Shown here: in pieces, positions 12,344 to 23,930 of the stretch
Numbering within the stretch: position 1 is the first letter of the stretch
Layout of the letters: each line of letters opens with the position of its first letter
Assembly (NCBI GenBank): GCA_022225965.2
Contig: JAKJXP020000015.1
Location: forward strand, 310,001-374,000
DNA: 64,000 bases
Source: Diatrype stigma
Lineage: Eukaryota; Ascomycota; Sordariomycetes; Xylariales; Diatrypaceae
Direction: 5' to 3'
Notes under the pieces: generated by a model
Database searches by the model: none
What the model saw: the letters and a program-made list of their open reading frames with translations, nothing else
What the model was told of the DNA's origin: nothing
Program-made: the position numbers and the translations under genes

Positions 12344-14179
12344 CTAATAGATAGGGACCTTGAAAGCATCGAAGGTGTACGTCCAGCTATCGACAGAAGC
12401 CTGGTCGAACACGCACTCGACCTGCTGAGTGCCATTGCCGCTGCGGGTTGCATTGCCGTTGCCGCGCCAGAGCGGCCGCTTCGGCCACGCGCAGATGGAC
12501 TCGGCCTGGCCCGCGAGCGGCGACCCCTCCGTGATAGTCGCGGCCAGGGTGTCGGGCGCGGTGCCGCTCTCGACCCAGTCAATGACAGTCTGGATGGCGT
12601 CGTTAGCCCAGGGGCCGGGCTGGGTCTGGCTGACGCCGCAGTGGCCGGCGCCCGGGACGAGGAAGAAGCGGTACCAGTCGCCGAGGGCGTCGACGCTGTC
12701 GCCGTAGCTCAGCCCGGGGTACATGACGGTGCGGACGGAGTCGTAGTAGTGGACGGAGCTCGCGGGCGGGATGCTGGAGTCCGCCTCGCCGTGGTAGTGC
12801 AGCACCTTGCCGCCGTGGGCCTGGAAGGGCGTCACGTCCGGCAGGGTGGTCTGCAGGGAGTCGCCGTAGAGGGCGAGCGCGCGCCCCATCCACGCCACCA
12901 CGGTGTCGTACGTGACGCCGTCGAACGAGTCGATGTTGTCGGCGTCCTCGAGCATCACGAAGCGGCGCACGAACTCGCCGCCCATCGACGTGATGTCCAG
13001 CCCCCACGACGCCGTCGCGTTGTCCCACGCCGTCGCCGCGTCCGCGAAGTCCGCCCCCGGCTGCGCCGACAGGTACGCCTGCCGGCCCTGGTTGTCCTTC
13101 AGCCCGGCCAGGATCGCCTGCGCCACCGCCACGCCGCGCGCCGACACCGTCCCGTTCTGCGCCGGCTGGTAGCTGGTCTCGCTCCCGGGAGGGCCCTGCC
13201 GCCGGCGCAGGCCCAGGACCAAGCCGGGGCTCGTGCTCGTCTCGGCCGCGCAGTAGTACGGCGCGCCGACGGCGGAGGACGCGAGGTCGAAGTGCATTTT
13301 GCATAGGTCGGTACGCGATACGACGCCGTCGGTGCGGCCGTCGAGCGGGTCACAGGCCGCGATCGTCAGGTTGACGATCTTCTCGAGCTCGCACGGCGGC
13401 GGGTAGTAGCCCATCGTGTACTCAATGATGTCGGACGTCAGGTGGCCCACCTGCTGGTGCGAATACCGGAAGGCCGGGGCACCGGCCACCACGCCGTCGT
13501 ACTCCTCGCCCCAGCGCTGGATCTGACTCCAAGCTTCGCGACCGCCGTCAGAGCACCCAGAGAAGTACGTATAGATCTTGGTCGCATCGGCTACGGTGTA
13601 GAAACCCCGAGCTAGTGCCTTTCCGACTACCGTCGCCTCGCCGAGAGCTTTATATCCGAACATGTAGATGGTATCGTAGTTGATGGTTCCGTTTCCGAGC
13701 AGGTTCACCTCGTCAGCTGAGGTTGAGAAGCCCTCTCCGAAGCCGCCGTTCGTGGTACCGGTTACTGCGCCATATGCAAGTCCCGCAGCTAGGCCCGAGG
13801 AGCCCATGCTGATGCTGTAGCCACCACCGCCAATGCCCAAGTATCGATTTTGGAAGTCGTCCGGGCTAGGGAACAAGTACCAGAGTGTTACAGTGTCACC
13901 TTTCCCGGTGTGGGTGTACTGGACAGTAACATTGCAGTAATCGTAAGTGGTAGTGGTGTCGGTGCTGCTGGCACTGCCACTCATGTCTGTACCAGCAGTC
14001 GCATTCTTGACGACATTCGCGGTTACGGATGATGGGAGCAGGTCGATACCCAGCAGAGTTCCGTTTGCAGGGATGACGTCTTGGACTGCCGATATAGTGC
14101 ACAGCTCATCGAGAGAAGCGGCCTGCGTCGTCGCCACTGCCGCGAAGGCCACAGAGGCAGCGCTGGTCCGTCCACGCAT
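12344..14179 (-). CDS. secreted tannase / feruloyl esterase family protein
   Basis: An intronless gene for a 611-residue serine esterase of the fungal tannase/feruloyl esterase family, which hydrolyses ester bonds in gallotannins or hydroxycinnamate cross-links of plant cell walls. A signal peptide is evident (about residues 1-21, ending TTQAA). The family's CS-D-HC arrangement is complete. Cys209-Ser210 lie in SGCSDGGRE, Asp467 in HYHGEADSSIPP and His513-Cys514 in GAGHCG; in the family the two Cys form a disulfide joining nucleophile and histidine. A Ca-site-like CDPLDGRTDGV segment is also present. Several N-glycosylation sequons occur. Its AA9 neighbour on the same strand 1.3 kb upstream fits a plant-polymer function. 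Tannase versus feruloyl esterase specificity cannot be decided from the sequence. Confidence 0.92.
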   Translation of the reverse strand: MRGRTSAASVAFAAVATTQAASLDELCTISAVQDVIPANGTLLGIDLLPSSVTANVVKNATAGTDMSGSASSTDTTTTYDYCNVTVQYTHTGKGDTVTLWYLFPSPDDFQNRYLGIGGGGYSISMGSSGLAAGLAYGAVTGTTNGGFGEGFSTSADEVNLLGNGTINYDTIYMFGYKALGEATVVGKALARGFYTVADATKIYTYFSGCSDGGREAWSQIQRWGEEYDGVVAGAPAFRYSHQQVGHLTSDIIEYTMGYYPPPCELEKIVNLTIAACDPLDGRTDGVVSRTDLCKMHFDLASSAVGAPYYCAAETSTSPGLVLGLRRRQGPPGSETSYQPAQNGTVSARGVAVAQAILAGLKDNQGRQAYLSAQPGADFADAATAWDNATASWGLDITSMGGEFVRRFVMLEDADNIDSFDGVTYDTVVAWMGRALALYGDSLQTTLPDVTPFQAHGGKVLHYHGEADSSIPPASSVHYYDSVRTVMYPGLSYGDSVDALGDWYRFFLVPGAGHCGVSQTQPGPWANDAIQTVIDWVESGTAPDTLAATITEGSPLAGQAESICAWPKRPLWRGNGNATRSGNGTQQVECVFDQASVDSWTYTFDAFKVPIY

Positions 14180-15461
14180 ATTGGGGACAGCTTAACAGGG
14201 CTAACAACGTGTCAAAAGCTGACCAAGTATGTTCGGTTCTGCAACCAGGTGAACAAGAAGATATACCTACTTGTGAGGTAGCGAATGTGGGTAGCAACTT
14301 GTTAGTCAGAAGTCGGCTGTCCTGCCATGGGTGTGCCATGGGCAAGGACTTCCAAAGCCATGACTATATACGACGGCTTGCGCGAGCAGAATTCTCAGAT
14401 GCTCGACTCACCCCACAACCCGATGCCTTCGTGGCATAGTAACATACGTATGCATTTCGAAATTTACGCACTCAGCCGTGCACGTTGGGCTGATAGAAAT
14501 ACCGGACTCGCCCCTTTTAATAAAGTTCGCAGGGTCGAATCGGGAAATCATGCCGTAATGCAGGCCGCGCTGGCCCGGTTTTCGGAAATCCGAGCTATGG
14601 GGCTTCAGTACATCCCTAGTATAGTCCATACCCAGTACGTATGTAGTTGATTCAGGTGCATATTACCTGGCAACTAATACATCATAGTAGGGAGTAGGTC
14701 GAATTCCTGGGGACCGGCACTCGGCGTGGAGCAGGCTAGTAGCCCTAGAGGGACTCTATCTCCGTGGTTTATCTGATCCGAAGATAAACACCGAGGTGCA
14801 TGACTGGTCCAGCAGGTGGCCGACCACGTAATCTGGCCGGAAGGAGTTAATACGCGGTGGATATGCAACACATGTCGTTGCGTGGTAGCGTGGCTGAAGA
14901 AGCGGCAGTGCAGCACCCGGTCACCGTCTCAACCTGAATCAGGGACGTCCGATATAAACATCATTACAGAGATTACACCCAAAGACCAGTGTCTGTGCCA
15001 TTGTCCCCAACAGACAATTTCGGGACTGATACTCGCCTTGCGTTGGGTGGTCAGGAAGAAGGGGTTCCTGTCGTGAAAGTGAATCTCGTATCCAGCTTCT
15101 TTCTTTCTTCTTTTATCCATTTTCCCTATCCATTTTTCCTATGGTTAGTATTTCACTAGATGACTAGAAAATGACAGCAACAGCTTCTAGGAACCTTTCA
15201 AGGCAGTGTCAACAGTTCAGATTTACGTGTTTCTTCTCTGTGACGGCATGCCCATAGGCTTCTGATTCACTGGAGGGATGCATAACCTTTCTTATTGTAG
15301 TCCAACATTTCATGTCACAAGTGTCAACTGTCAATGTGTGTTCAAGTATTTCAATAGTACTCCAATAACATTTCCGATATTTTCTTTATGGTACATTTGG
15401 CATATATACAGAGAAAGCTACTTCCTAGTCTTGATAGGTGCGTCATCAACACGTCGTCGCT
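14180..15461. other. intergenic between AA9 and tannase genes
   Basis: No gene supported. This is the tannase promoter side (14180 onward) and the AA9 3' side. A TATATAG element on the minus strand near 14363-14370, about 185 bases upstream of the tannase ATG, could be its TATA box. Confidence 0.45.
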
Positions 15462-16247
15462 CTAAGCGGACGCAGTGCAGTCGCCATCGGAGGCCTGGCC
15501 GTCCAAGTTGGCGGTGTGGTCCTCGCAGGCGTTGGGCCAGGTGGCGGGACCGGGGGCGACGTAGGCGGTCGGGACGGGCCAGTAGATGTTGATGACGATG
15601 CCGGGCTCATTGCCGGTGTAGGCGCCGGGCAGGCTGACGGTCGGCGAGGGGCTGCCGGTGCCGGAGCCCGTGACGTCGAGCTGGGCGCAGCCGATGTAGA
15701 ACTGGGCGCCGCCGGCCTCGGAGGCGCCGTGCAGCGCGATGTGCTCGGCGCGCATCAGGTACTGGCCCGCCGGCAGCTGCTCCGGCAGCGTGAAGGTGAA
15801 GTTCTTGATGCCCGCGCTGTTGGGGAACGTCGCCCACTGCAGCCCGTCCGTGGCGCTGATGGACGACGTCGACAGCTCGTACACCTTGAACCAGTCGCCC
15901 GCGCCCTTGTACGCCGCCGCCTCGCCCGGCGCCTTGGACATGTACACGGCCAGGGGACCCGGGTGGCCGAGCTCCGAGTTCACCGTGAAGCCGACCTCGT
16001 CGCCGGCCGCGACCTGGCGCGTCTCCGTCTTGGACATGATGGCGTCGTCGATGCCGCCCTGGTTGCAGATGATGTCGTCCGAGGTGACGTCGGTGATGGG
16101 CGAGTTGGCGTTCGTCGTCTGGCGGACGAACTGGTAGGGGTCGGTGACCTCGCCGTTGACGATGAGGGCTTCGAAGTTGTAGTGGGCCAGAGCTGCAGAG
16201 GGCAACGTGGCGGCAACAGCCGCAATGGTGGATAGAGTGAAGCGCAT
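15462..16247 (-). CDS. AA9 lytic polysaccharide monooxygenase
   Basis: An intronless gene for a 261-residue secreted copper enzyme that oxidatively cleaves cellulose or related beta-glucans. The signal peptide ends SAALA, so the mature protein starts with His22, the first ligand of the histidine brace. The second ligand is His95 in ELGHPGPL, and the axial Tyr184 lies in GAQFYIGC with Gln182 and His173 (LHGAS) near the copper. Cys61 and Cys187 match the conserved disulfide. No CBM1 or long linker follows; the protein ends shortly after a Ser/Pro-rich stretch and a YWPVPTAYVAPGP tail typical of the family. Length and motifs are complete. The minus-strand order AA9 then tannase suggests similar, but not necessarily shared, regulation. 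Confidence 0.95.
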   Translation of the reverse strand: MRFTLSTIAAVAATLPSAALAHYNFEALIVNGEVTDPYQFVRQTTNANSPITDVTSDDIICNQGGIDDAIMSKTETRQVAAGDEVGFTVNSELGHPGPLAVYMSKAPGEAAAYKGAGDWFKVYELSTSSISATDGLQWATFPNSAGIKNFTFTLPEQLPAGQYLMRAEHIALHGASEAGGAQFYIGCAQLDVTGSGTGSPSPTVSLPGAYTGNEPGIVINIYWPVPTAYVAPGPATWPNACEDHTANLDGQASDGDCTASA

Positions 16248-17545
16248 GTTGGCTGTGGGATAGCGTGTTCTGAGTCAAAAGTTGGTTGGGAAAGATTGAA
16301 TGTGATATGACCACCAGGGGCTTAATGAAAGTAAGACTGTCAGTGTAGGACGTCGCAAAGAAGTGAAAGGCGCAAGCAACAGCTGCAGCAGTGAGAACTG
16401 AAGTGAAGAGGTAGATATGTGTGTAGAGAGGGTGTCCCAAAACCAGAAGCCGGAGCATCGAGCTCCTTATGTACGCTTTGGGCATCATATACCGGTGTGA
16501 ATATAACCCCTATTCCGTGGTGCCATCGCCACCGGCCCCTCGTACCTACATACCTCTTTTCGGAAGGAGTGGTTTAATAGAAATTGTATAGATGGAACGT
16601 CATGGAGCCATGCCTGCGGGCCCTGCTAGCACTTGAGACAAGCTGTGCCGTGCATTCGGATGGGGCCGAAGCTAAAATTCCACCAACCATGACGTCGCGT
16701 GATCTCAAACCCCTGAGTTGTTTCGTTTCATCACTACCAGAAGGCGACTCGCCAGACTGAGAAACAAAATGCACGAGACGGATGAGGAAAGAGGATCCTC
16801 GCTAAACGCGCATCACCCGTGTGCTACTATGAATGCGGCTCTTGAGAATCTGACCACCACGTGTGTTATATGAAGAAGCCGTCTCAGATATATGCCTTCA
16901 GACTTTAGTCGCCAGGGTCACCTACTTCGTGTTCGATTCAGTTTTTCTATATATAATTATGGAGAGTATCCTCTCGCTCTCGCGCCTTAGTGAGAACGCG
17001 TCTAGCCGTCAGGATAACTGATAAGTTCCGAGGTATGCGATGAATCAGCTTAAGCCCCTGCGTTTCTAATGATTGGCCTTGTAAGAACTGTTATTTTCTT
17101 GTCTGAAGACGCTCCCCACTTGACCAGAGCCTGCGATCTTAGGTATGTAAATTCTGCATGCGATTCAAATTTACCAAAGATGACTTGGTTATGCTATGTT
17201 GACAGAGAAAGGTCGCCGGATGGTAAATATTTTATACCATCTCTATTGGTAGAGACTGTCTTTTCATGACAAGTCAATTGATCGAACGAGAGCCACAAGA
17301 ACTATAAAGTCACACAATTGACGCAACTTAGGGGTTATCGAAATGAGTACCTTGTTGATTTCTCTTGCATTGTCATAGTGACGACTCCTCTTTCCGAGGG
17401 AAAAAAGCACCCACAAAAAACATATCATCGAAGTATCCGAGCTTCACGATGTCTCTGAAGAAAATCCTTCACGATTCGATTCATTCTGGGCGATGATTGA
17501 CTATTTGGTATGTTGCTGTATCTTTCTGTCATGGTCCAGGAACCT
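16248..17545. other. intergenic upstream of the AA9 gene
   Basis: No gene evident. It should hold the AA9 promoter, with a TATAT element on the minus strand near 16497-16502, and the 3' flank of the S58 peptidase gene near 17500. Confidence 0.45.
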
Positions 17546-18866
17546 TTACAAGTACTTTGACATGATCTCCTTCACCCTTTCTAATGGCAAGCCTTCGATC
17601 GTGTGCCCCTTATTCCCTACCATTGTCTCTGCCGCGCACAGTGTGTTGTAGATTGCCTCTTCCGTCGCATCTGCCGTTGCCTCAAACAGCCCGTTGATGG
17701 AAGAATCATCTATGAGCTCCGCCGTGATGGGGGTCGGCTTGAACGGATCCACTGAGCGGCGCTCCATCGATATTGACTGGACCGGGATGCCGTTGGCCGT
17801 GGAGAACGCGAGGAAGATATCGCCGGACGGGTTGTGACCGTTGCCACCAACTCGAGCCAGACCTACGGTGGCTCTCTTCGCCAGCCTCTGGAGTTGCATC
17901 GGGTGCAGTGGCGCATCTGTCGCAATTATGATGATAATGCTCCCATCTTTGCGGTTCTTCTCCCTGACGAGCTCCTCTTGCGCGGCCTTCTTCGCTGCAT
18001 CGTTCTCCGCTGCCTTTGCGTCTTCCTCGGCGAGGATCCTGCCCACTGGCACGCCTTGGATACGAAGATGCGGCTTCTTTCCGTAGTTGGCCTGTACAAG
18101 CGTTGCTACCGTGTACGTTTTGGGTTCTCCTTTGGCGTCGAAGCCTGGGACCTGCCTGCTACTGCTTCCCGTCCCACCCTTGTAGTAATGACACTACATA
18201 GGCAAAGTTAGAATGCTAGCATAGATCCTTCAATGCTACCTGAAAGCGAAATCACTCATATGGCATGGTAGGTGCTCCAGTAAAGGGGAAGAATCGACCT
18301 ACGATCATTCCTGTTCCACCACCAACATTGCCCTCCCTCACACGCTCGCTAGAAACGCTTTCCAAGCCTCTGACGATGTGCTCTGGTTTGACGACGAATT
18401 GTGTGAGATCATTGAGATAACCATCAAAAGTCTCGGCAACAACAGGGAGCAAGAACCAGTCTGCCTCCCCCTTTTTGAAACCAAGGGACTTAATCGTATA
18501 CTCGTAGATCCCTTGATAGGCGGCTCCTACGGAAAACGAGTTTGTGATGATAATGGGCGAGTGCAACAGTCCCGTCTCGTTGATCCAATGACTTCCCGTC
18601 ATCTCGCCCGAGCCATTGAAACTGAACAGTCCAGCGTAGCATGCATTGTAGAACCAGTCAGGGCGTGGCAGGATGGAGGTCACGCCCGTGTTGACGTTGC
18701 CGTTATCGCCGAAGATCTCCTGCGTATGGACCTGAACTCCCGGTACGTCTGTTAGAGAGTTGAGCGGGCCAGGTTTCCAGTCACCTAGAAAGATGTTGGG
18801 CAGCAGCTCTCGGATCCGCATCCGAGGCTGTGTGTTTCCGCTTGAGCTTGCGCTTGGAGCTGACAT
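17546..18866 (-). CDS. DmpA/S58 family aminopeptidase (Ntn-hydrolase)
   Basis: The predicted 403-residue protein belongs to peptidase family S58 (L-aminopeptidase D-Ala-esterase/amidase DmpA, beta-peptidyl aminopeptidases), which self-cleaves to expose an N-terminal nucleophile. Exons are 18866-18303 and 18193-17546. The donor is GTAGGT immediately after GGGTGMI, and exon 2 starts [13 protein letters not shown], restoring the family block GTGMICH. Reading straight on from exon 1 instead hits a stop after MPYE. The predicted self-cleavage site is Gly272-Ser273 in KDGS, followed by [13 protein letters not shown], matching the family pattern. The N-terminal [12 protein letters not shown] and the [13 protein letters not shown] segment are also conserved. 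A Lys/Glu-rich insertion precedes the nucleophile. No signal peptide is seen. The start is the ATG before SAPSASSS. Confidence 0.9.
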
Positions 18867-19773
18867 CGGGTGTTGGTATTCTACCGTAATGATGAGTAGA
18901 ACCACTGATAACTACCACATATACAGCGGGAGGTTATGATACAGTAGGTTTCCTTAATATGTAAATTTATCTGCCTATTTATATTATTTAATACTCTGGG
19001 CCTCTGGCACATGTATCTAGGGCCCGAATATTGCAACTCGCTGATGCTTTTTGGTATTGTATAATGTGGTTACACTTGAGTCATACCGTGAAGCTATCTA
19101 GCACGGCGAGACTAATCGAGCCTTCTCAATGCGACTTCATGGGACTTTCCACAGAACTGGAGCTAAGGCGACCCAATGAAACTCGTTAGGTGGCATATCC
19201 TCGCAGGCGACCTTGCAAACTTCCTAATTGGGACGCGATAGAATCTAGGCTGATTGATGACTTGCGAAACTCTTATCATCCGACAGGGATGGTAGCTCTA
19301 CTTAACCGGAGGATGCCGACGCCGTTACAAGATCGTATGCGGATCGGATCGCGATGTAATGGGAAGTGCCGCCTCTTACATGATCAGGCTTTTGGGACAG
19401 AATATAGTTAACGTGCCCATTTGAGAACATGCCCCTGAAGAACCCCAATCTTAAGACATTAAGACAATGCCGTTGAAGCGGCTGATCCCCGATCAGAATA
19501 GGGGACCCCCCGCTATAATGTACCCGGACCCCGCATTCTGCGCCGGCGGTCTTAAACTAACCCGTGCCCCCCCGCATCTATATCCCCACACTATTCACCA
19601 TAACGCTATAGCGCTATAACACCTTAGCACTTTAACACTATAACGATATAACCTCGGTCGGCCAAGAGGCACCAACTGTGACGAAACATCGAAACATATC
19701 TGACCTAAGCTTCAACTTGAACTTCACCGCTTCTAGTTCCCAAGTGGTTGACGATTGGAAGCACGTCGACAAG
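18867..19773. other. divergent intergenic region, S58 peptidase / HOT
   Basis: A probable two-way promoter. Near 19600-19650 there are imperfect copies of CTATAACGCTATAG / CTTTAACACTATAACGATATAAC. A C-rich strand segment near 19500-19575 (CCCCCCG, CCCCCCCG) precedes them. No gene is seen. Confidence 0.45.
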
Positions 19774-21524
19774 ATGGTTGCCGCAGTCAGAGTATTGCCC
19801 AATGTGAGTATAAACCTAACTAGAACGGACGAAACAAAGCCGCATTTGCTGACACGTACATGGCTATGTAGGCGGCATCGAGAGCAGTGAGTCTCTTGAG
19901 GACGGTGCAGTATGCCCATCCGCCATCATGTCCGTGCCATGCGAATCCGGGCCACCACCACCACCATGCCAGACCTCAGGTTGAGCGCTATGCCCAAAGG
20001 ACTGGGAGTGGGGGTGGGAGGCGCGGTTTCGCATCTCCAATGGATCTATCCCAGCAAAAGGAGTATGCTTTCGAGTTGGCGGCATCCTCCATCCGCTTTG
20101 GTCCCGGGTGCACGCAGGAAGTCGGAATGGACATGACAAACATGGGCGCCAAGCGGGTCTGCGTTGTCACGGATTCGACCGTCAGGCGTCTGACTGCTGT
20201 TAAGCAAGTCGAAGAGGCTCTAGCAAGGGAGGGCATAGAATACAAGATTTTCGACAAGGTCCGGATCGAGCCGAAAGACAGCTCGTAAGTGGTCGCCCCT
20301 CCTCCTAACTCGTGTAATCAAGACATCGCTGCTGAAATTAAGCCAAACCCCGCTGTTAGGATCAAGGAAGCCATCGTGTTCGCCAAGTCGTACCGGCCCG
20401 ACGCGTTCCTGGCGGTGGGCGGCGGCTCGGTCATGGACACGGCCAAGCTGATGAACCTGTACACGGAGTACCCCGAGGCGGAGTTCCTGGACTTCGTCAA
20501 CGCGCCGCTGGGCAACGGGCGGCCGATCGACCGGAAGCTGAAGCCGCTGGTGGCGGTGCCGACGACGGCCGGCACGGGCAGCGAGACGACGGGCACGGCC
20601 ATCTTCGACCTGGTGGCCAAGCGGGCCAAGACGGGCATCGCGCACCGGAACCTCAAGCCCACGCTCGGCCTGTGCGACCCGCTCAACACGCGGACCATGC
20701 CGGCCGCCGTCAAGGCCGCCTCGGGCCTCGACGTGCTGTGCCACTCGCTCGAGTCGTGGACCGCCATCCCCTTCAACGAGCGCGTCCCCCGCCCCGCGAA
20801 CCCCATCCTCCGCCCCGCCTACCAGGGCGCCAACCCCATCAGCGACATCTTCTCCCTCAGCGCCCTCCGCAGCACCGTCAAGTACCTGCCGCGCGCCGTC
20901 AGGGACCCGGACGACTTCGAGGCCCAGAGCGAGATGCTGCTCGCCGCCACGCTCGCCGGCGTCGGGTTCGGCAACGCGGGCGTGCATCTGTGCCACGGTA
21001 CGAGATAATTTCTCATTCGGAAACCTCCCCACCTCAATTTTCCCCTCGCCTGCTTGACTGGAAGGGCACATTGGCACGAACTAACATATTCACTAGGCAT
21101 GTCGTACCCAATCTCGGGCCAGAACCCGGGCTACCAGCACGCGGGGTACGAGGTAGACGCGCCCATCATCCCGCACGGGGTGTCGGTAGCGGTGTCGGCG
21201 CCGGCGGTGTTCCGGTTCACGGGGGCGTCGAACCCGGAGCGGCACCTGGCGGCGGCGGAGGCGTTCGGCGTGGACGTGAGCGGCGTCAAGCGGGCCGACG
21301 CGGGCGCGGTGCTGGCCGACGCCATCACGGCGTTCCTGGCGTCGCTGGGCGACCAGCCCGCCGGGCTCCGCGCCCTCGGCTTCAAGCCCGAGCACGTCGA
21401 CGCCCTCGTCGAGGGCACCATCCCCCAGGCGCGCGTCATCATGCTGGCCCCCGGCCTGGCCAAGGAGCTCGAGCGCGAGAAGGACCAGCTGCGCGGCCTG
21501 TTCGAGGACGCTATGGCGCATTGA
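19774..21524 (+). CDS. mitochondrial hydroxyacid-oxoacid transhydrogenase (iron-type ADH family)
   Basis: This encodes HOT (ADHFE1-like), which couples oxidation of 4-hydroxybutyrate to reduction of 2-oxoglutarate in mitochondria. Exons 19774-19803, 19872-20284, 20360-20997 and 21097-21524 give 502 residues with consistent phases. The first exon is only ten codons (MVAAVRVLPN); with exon 2 (AASRAVSLLRT) it forms an Arg/Ala-rich presequence containing a run of five His. The core shows GPGCTQEVG, the nucleotide site GGGSVMDTAK, VPTTAGTGSETT, the metal-site segment GLDVLCHSLESW, then GNAGVHLCHGMSYPISG. The metal ligands (one Asp, three His) appear to be present. The C-terminal domain is strongly GC-biased. 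An alternative is a bacterial-type iron ADH, but the CHGMSYPISG block and presequence favour HOT. Confidence 0.92.
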
Positions 21525-22197
21525 TGATGGAAGAGAGGATATTATGAGAAACATGCCCGGATATGATATAGCTACTGAGCCGTGAATTTGAAATGCACGA
21601 ATCTCACGAGTACAAAGATTGCCCTATGCATATATACATATATATTTTGTTTATTTAGCCATGAGCCTACGTATATGTCAAGATTGAGGAACACATTTAC
21701 GAGTATCTTTATGATCGTATCTAAAGAACTCATCTACTTGGTGCCACCCCTATCCGTAGACCTCCTGGTCCCCAATAACGAAGGAGGGTTTGCTCTTTCG
21801 GCAACCGGCTTGCCTACTTTAACAATCTAATGACATCTCTTGACCACGAGTACTTATTGTTACCCCCCTTTCCCTGCCAACGAGCAGTTTCGTTCTTAGG
21901 TGATTGACATGTGACTTGGCGCCAAGTGGGATTTGAAGGAGCAACCACATGAGCATGTAGTCTTCGTGTTCGTCAGGGGGTGGCTAGATTCCAGTAGGTG
22001 AGGAATCTATTAACCGATGAGCCACCTTTGATGTCTCAGTTGAGGCAAAGGTAGGTAGGTAGACACGGCAAAACGTCCTCAGACAGCTAGGCGATCGTTC
22101 TGCTCATCTGAGCAATACCAGTATTATGTTATAGGAATCATTGATACAATGTAAGATAGGGGTTATGAACAGCTACACACCGGTACCAGTCAGGGGC
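21525..22197. other. intergenic, convergent 3' ends
   Basis: No gene. It contains the perfect 12-bp palindrome CTTGGCGCCAAG at 21915-21926, and a stem-like GGGTGGCT...AGCCACC pair around 21976-22026 that does not fold as a tRNA. Confidence 0.45.
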
Positions 22198-23930
22198 TTA
22201 TGTTTCTGAGCCGAGCTGCCTACACCACCGCTCCAGATTCGCCGTGAACTGCTCTCCAAATGCAGAGTCCATGACACAGTCCTGCCAACTGACCGACACC
22301 ACGAGGTCTTTCCCTTTGACCGCCAGCGGCGATACCATCAGCGCGGCCGACGCCACCTCGGCGCTGAGCACAAACTGCGCGCGGTCGATGGACCATCCAC
22401 AACCTCCTCTTTCTCCTTCTGCTGTCCCTTCCACTTTCCCACTATTAATTTTATGGTGATTATCACTTATAGTGCCATCTCCCTGCCCAACAGCACCAGT
22501 AGGAACTGAAGGACATCCGTCGAGGACGCCTAAGTTAGTGACGATCCAGGACTGCTCCCTCGGCTTCCGCGCCGCCTCTTTCATCTGCGCGTGCCAGTCG
22601 CCCACGAACTTCATCACGCCCGTCAGGTCGTTCCTGACGCCCATCTCCAGCCTGGCCACGAGCTCGTCGCGCACCGCGGCAGCGACCTCCCAGACCGTGT
22701 TCTCGAGCGCTTCGTCCAACAGCGGCGCCAGGCCGGATGTGGCAGTAGATGCGTCGCGCATGCAGCCGCGGATCCGGGCCACCACATCAGCATCGAACCG
22801 GTGCGGCATCGCCGACACCAGGTTTCCCACCGTGCGGTCCGGAACCAGCCAGGGGCGGGACGGCGGGCGCGCCGGCAGGAAGCGCCGCATGCTCAGGGCG
22901 CTGCCGGCCTCGAAGGCGCGCGCCTCGGCCGCCCCGAGCTGCGACGCCAGCGAGGCGAGGCAGAGCGCGTGCAGCAGGCCCGTCAGCGTCGTGCCGCGCC
23001 GCCGGCACGCCGCCAGGAGGCGGCCGAGGCTCGCCGCGCCGATGCCGAACGAGCGGAACTGGGTCGCGTAGGGCGACGTGCGGATCGGCGCCCAGGCCGC
23101 CTCGGTCCCCCTCTTGGACGTGAGGGACCGCGGGAGGGCGCCGCGCCACAGCGTCTTCAGCAGGAAGTCGGCCGTTAGGGGATATTTGGCGAGCTGGTGC
23201 TGCGTGGGGGTGAAGTGCTCTGCTATAGTAGGTGGTAGTGTCAGCACGCGGTCTTGGAAGAAGGTCGGCGGCGGCGGCGGCGGTGGTGTTGCCGGTTCGC
23301 CATCGGCATTCTTCGTTGTTGTCGTCGCCTCGTTGAGTTCCCGGAGCAGGGTCTGGTGGACGATCTTCCCGCCCATCCCGTCCGAATTGGCGTGGTTCCA
23401 GGAGTAGATCACTTCGAGAAAGTCGGGCTCTCCCCTATAATGGCGAAGCACGGTAGCCCTCCAACCCGGCTGGGACTCGAGCTCGGCGAACTCGGTGTCG
23501 AGCTGGAACTGCACTGCCTTCCGGCGCAGAAGATCGAACTCGGCCGGGTTGTCAGTGGCGTTCCACTCGATGTGCTTCCTGAAGTCGATGCTTTCCAGCT
23601 GCGTCCAAGCGGGTTTCTTGGACTTTGCTCCAACCAGCCCAACTTGTAGGAGGGGATGCTGAAGGACAGTCCGAGCGATGGCATACTCGAAGAACTCCAC
23701 CAGCTTCTCATGGTGCTCCGGGCCCGCAAGCGCACGAGGGATTGTATAACGGCATGCTATTACGGTGCCGATGTACTGCCCAAGCGTGTGCATAGCCAAT
23801 TGATAGCGCTCACTATGTACGTAGATTAGAACACGGAAGCAGCCAGGAGAACATTAGTTATCTTTACGAACTTGCGTCCTAGCCTCCGAATAATCTCGGG
23901 GTCTAGTTTCGTATTTCCCTGTTTCTCCAT
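22198..23930 (-). CDS. alcohol O-acetyltransferase (AATase family)
   Basis: This encodes an acetyl-CoA-dependent acyltransferase of the yeast ATF/fungal AATase family, which acetylates alcohols to volatile esters or modifies secondary metabolites. Exons 23930-23872 and 23812-22198 give 557 residues. The first small exon reads MEKQGNTKLDPEIIRRLGR and joins NERYQLAMHTLGQY, restoring the family's N-terminal R-x-L-x-x-x-E-R-Y block. The donor is the unusual GTTCGT. Catalytic motif H160-A-N-S-D164-G is present. The middle is Pro-rich (a run of eight Pro). The usual C-terminal DFGWG of BAHD enzymes is absent, as expected in AATases; a CGWSIDRAQF stretch lies in its place. A start at the internal ATG of the large exon would omit the conserved N-terminus. 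The substrate is unknown. Confidence 0.85.

Noticed and set aside
21970..22030. Stem-like GGGTGGCT...AGCCACC as a small RNA or tRNA
   Set aside because: A single stem with an irregular loop in a 3' intergenic region; no tRNA boxes and no other RNA signature.
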